Shown one piece after another: positions 63,567 to 64,000 of a DNA stretch of 64,000 nt. The DNA lies in NCBI RefSeq assembly GCF_900114635.1, contig NZ_FOTQ01000011.1:1-64000 (forward strand), given 5' to 3'. The position numbers and the translations under genes are program-made. The notes under the pieces were generated by a model. That model did not search any database. It had not been told where the DNA came from and saw nothing but the letters and a program-made list of their open reading frames with translations. This stretch comes from Shimia aestuarii (GTDB lineage Bacteria; Pseudomonadota; Alphaproteobacteria; Rhodobacterales; Rhodobacteraceae). Each line of letters opens with the position of its first letter. The first letter of the stretch is position 1.

Positions 63567-64000
63567 ATGTCATTCACCAGGTTTCTAGGGGCTGCAGGCG
63601 TATCTCTGGCACTTGCAATGGCCAGCCCAGTCACCGCGCAGACTGTAAAAATTGCTCTCGATTCCGCCAAGGATCTGGAAAATTCCGGCACTTACGTCTG
63701 GGCCCATGCATTCTCGGAATACCTGAACGCAAACGGCATGCCGGCCGAAGAGTATGAACGCGGTGCATTGGGGGCAGAAGCCGAAAAAATGGACCAGGTC
63801 CAGCAGGGTTTGCTGGAAGTTTCGATGTCCGACACTAAAGGTGTTGGCAAACTGGACGGCCACATCACCCCGATAACCTTGCCCTACCTTTTCCCTGACT
63901 GGGCCACCGTCGATCGCGGACTTTCAAATGGCATGTTGGAAAAAATCAACGCAGGCACGACAGAGCAGGGCGTAAGGGTTCTTGCGCTTGTCGCGCTCGG
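63567..64000 (+). CDS. dctP: TRAP transporter substrate-binding protein (DctP), second system, partial
   Basis: The first 144 codons are seen; the gene runs off the window. Signal peptide ending PVTAQT, then VKIALDSAKDLENSGTYVWAHAFSEYLNANG and ERGALGAEAEKMDQVQQGLLEVSMSD, the DctP N-terminal lobe. GAGGAGG precedes ATG 63567. It is diverged from the DctP at 50098, so the two systems probably bind different ligands. Confidence 0.9.
   Translation, partial: MSFTRFLGAAGVSLALAMASPVTAQTVKIALDSAKDLENSGTYVWAHAFSEYLNANGMPAEEYERGALGAEAEKMDQVQQGLLEVSMSDTKGVGKLDGHITPITLPYLFPDWATVDRGLSNGMLEKINAGTTEQGVRVLALVAL

Overview
The window looks like an accessory, transposon-rich region of an alphaproteobacterium, most likely Rhodobacterales (Roseobacter/Paracoccus-like). 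This rests on high-GC coding bias, two TRAP transporter systems, a BCKDH operon beside an Lrp/BkdR-type regulator, an OprB porin, and dense IS6, IS66, IS5, IS110 and Tn3 elements. It could be a plasmid or a genomic island. I saw no rRNA, tRNA, CRISPR array or replication origin.

Layout. 1-809: complete IS6 element. 945-4737: minimal Tn3-family transposon (tnpA, tnpR, res) whose right end truncates a dihydrolipoamide dehydrogenase gene, followed by a KduD-like SDR gene cut by a second IS6 element (6535-7355). 7371-11863: leftward operon of two CaiB/BaiF CoA-transferases, an acyl-CoA dehydrogenase and a GH105-type glycosidase, divergent from a TetR regulator with a clear palindromic operator. 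12701-14672: debris (IS6 remnant, 5' part of a group II intron, truncated alpha/beta hydrolase). 14857-17108: MscS channel and an AraC regulator.

17285-31827: a rightward cluster of exported hydrolases. It has three N-acyl-D-amino-acid-deacylase-like amidohydrolases (two are a tandem duplication), a class A beta-lactamase-like protein that seems to lack the catalytic Glu, an S12 serine hydrolase, a prolidase-like amidohydrolase, a frameshifted M81 (MlrC-like) peptidase, two DUF3299 proteins and a two-gene ABC system whose permease has a His-rich loop.

31928-45543: an insertion graveyard. A porin gene (oprB) is split by an IS66 element (8-bp target duplication) and an IS5 element (4-bp duplication); removing both on paper restores one 418-codon frame with a single nonsense codon. 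A BamA/TamA-like outer-membrane gene survives next to it.

45739-64000: intact catabolic region with XRE-cupin regulator, RidA, DadA-like oxidase and TRAP dctMQP; then an Lrp regulator divergent from an operon of thiolase, acyl-CoA dehydrogenase, HSD10-like SDR and all four BCKDH subunits; then a second XRE-cupin regulator divergent from a second DadA-like oxidase and TRAP genes. A shared operator-like motif (TTTTCCGATAnGAAA) lies in front of both TRAP/oxidase units.

Working model (inference): periplasmic hydrolases release D-amino acids from D-residue-containing or N-acylated peptides, TRAP systems import them, DadA-like enzymes with RidA give 2-oxo acids, and the BCKDH operon oxidises the branched-chain ones.
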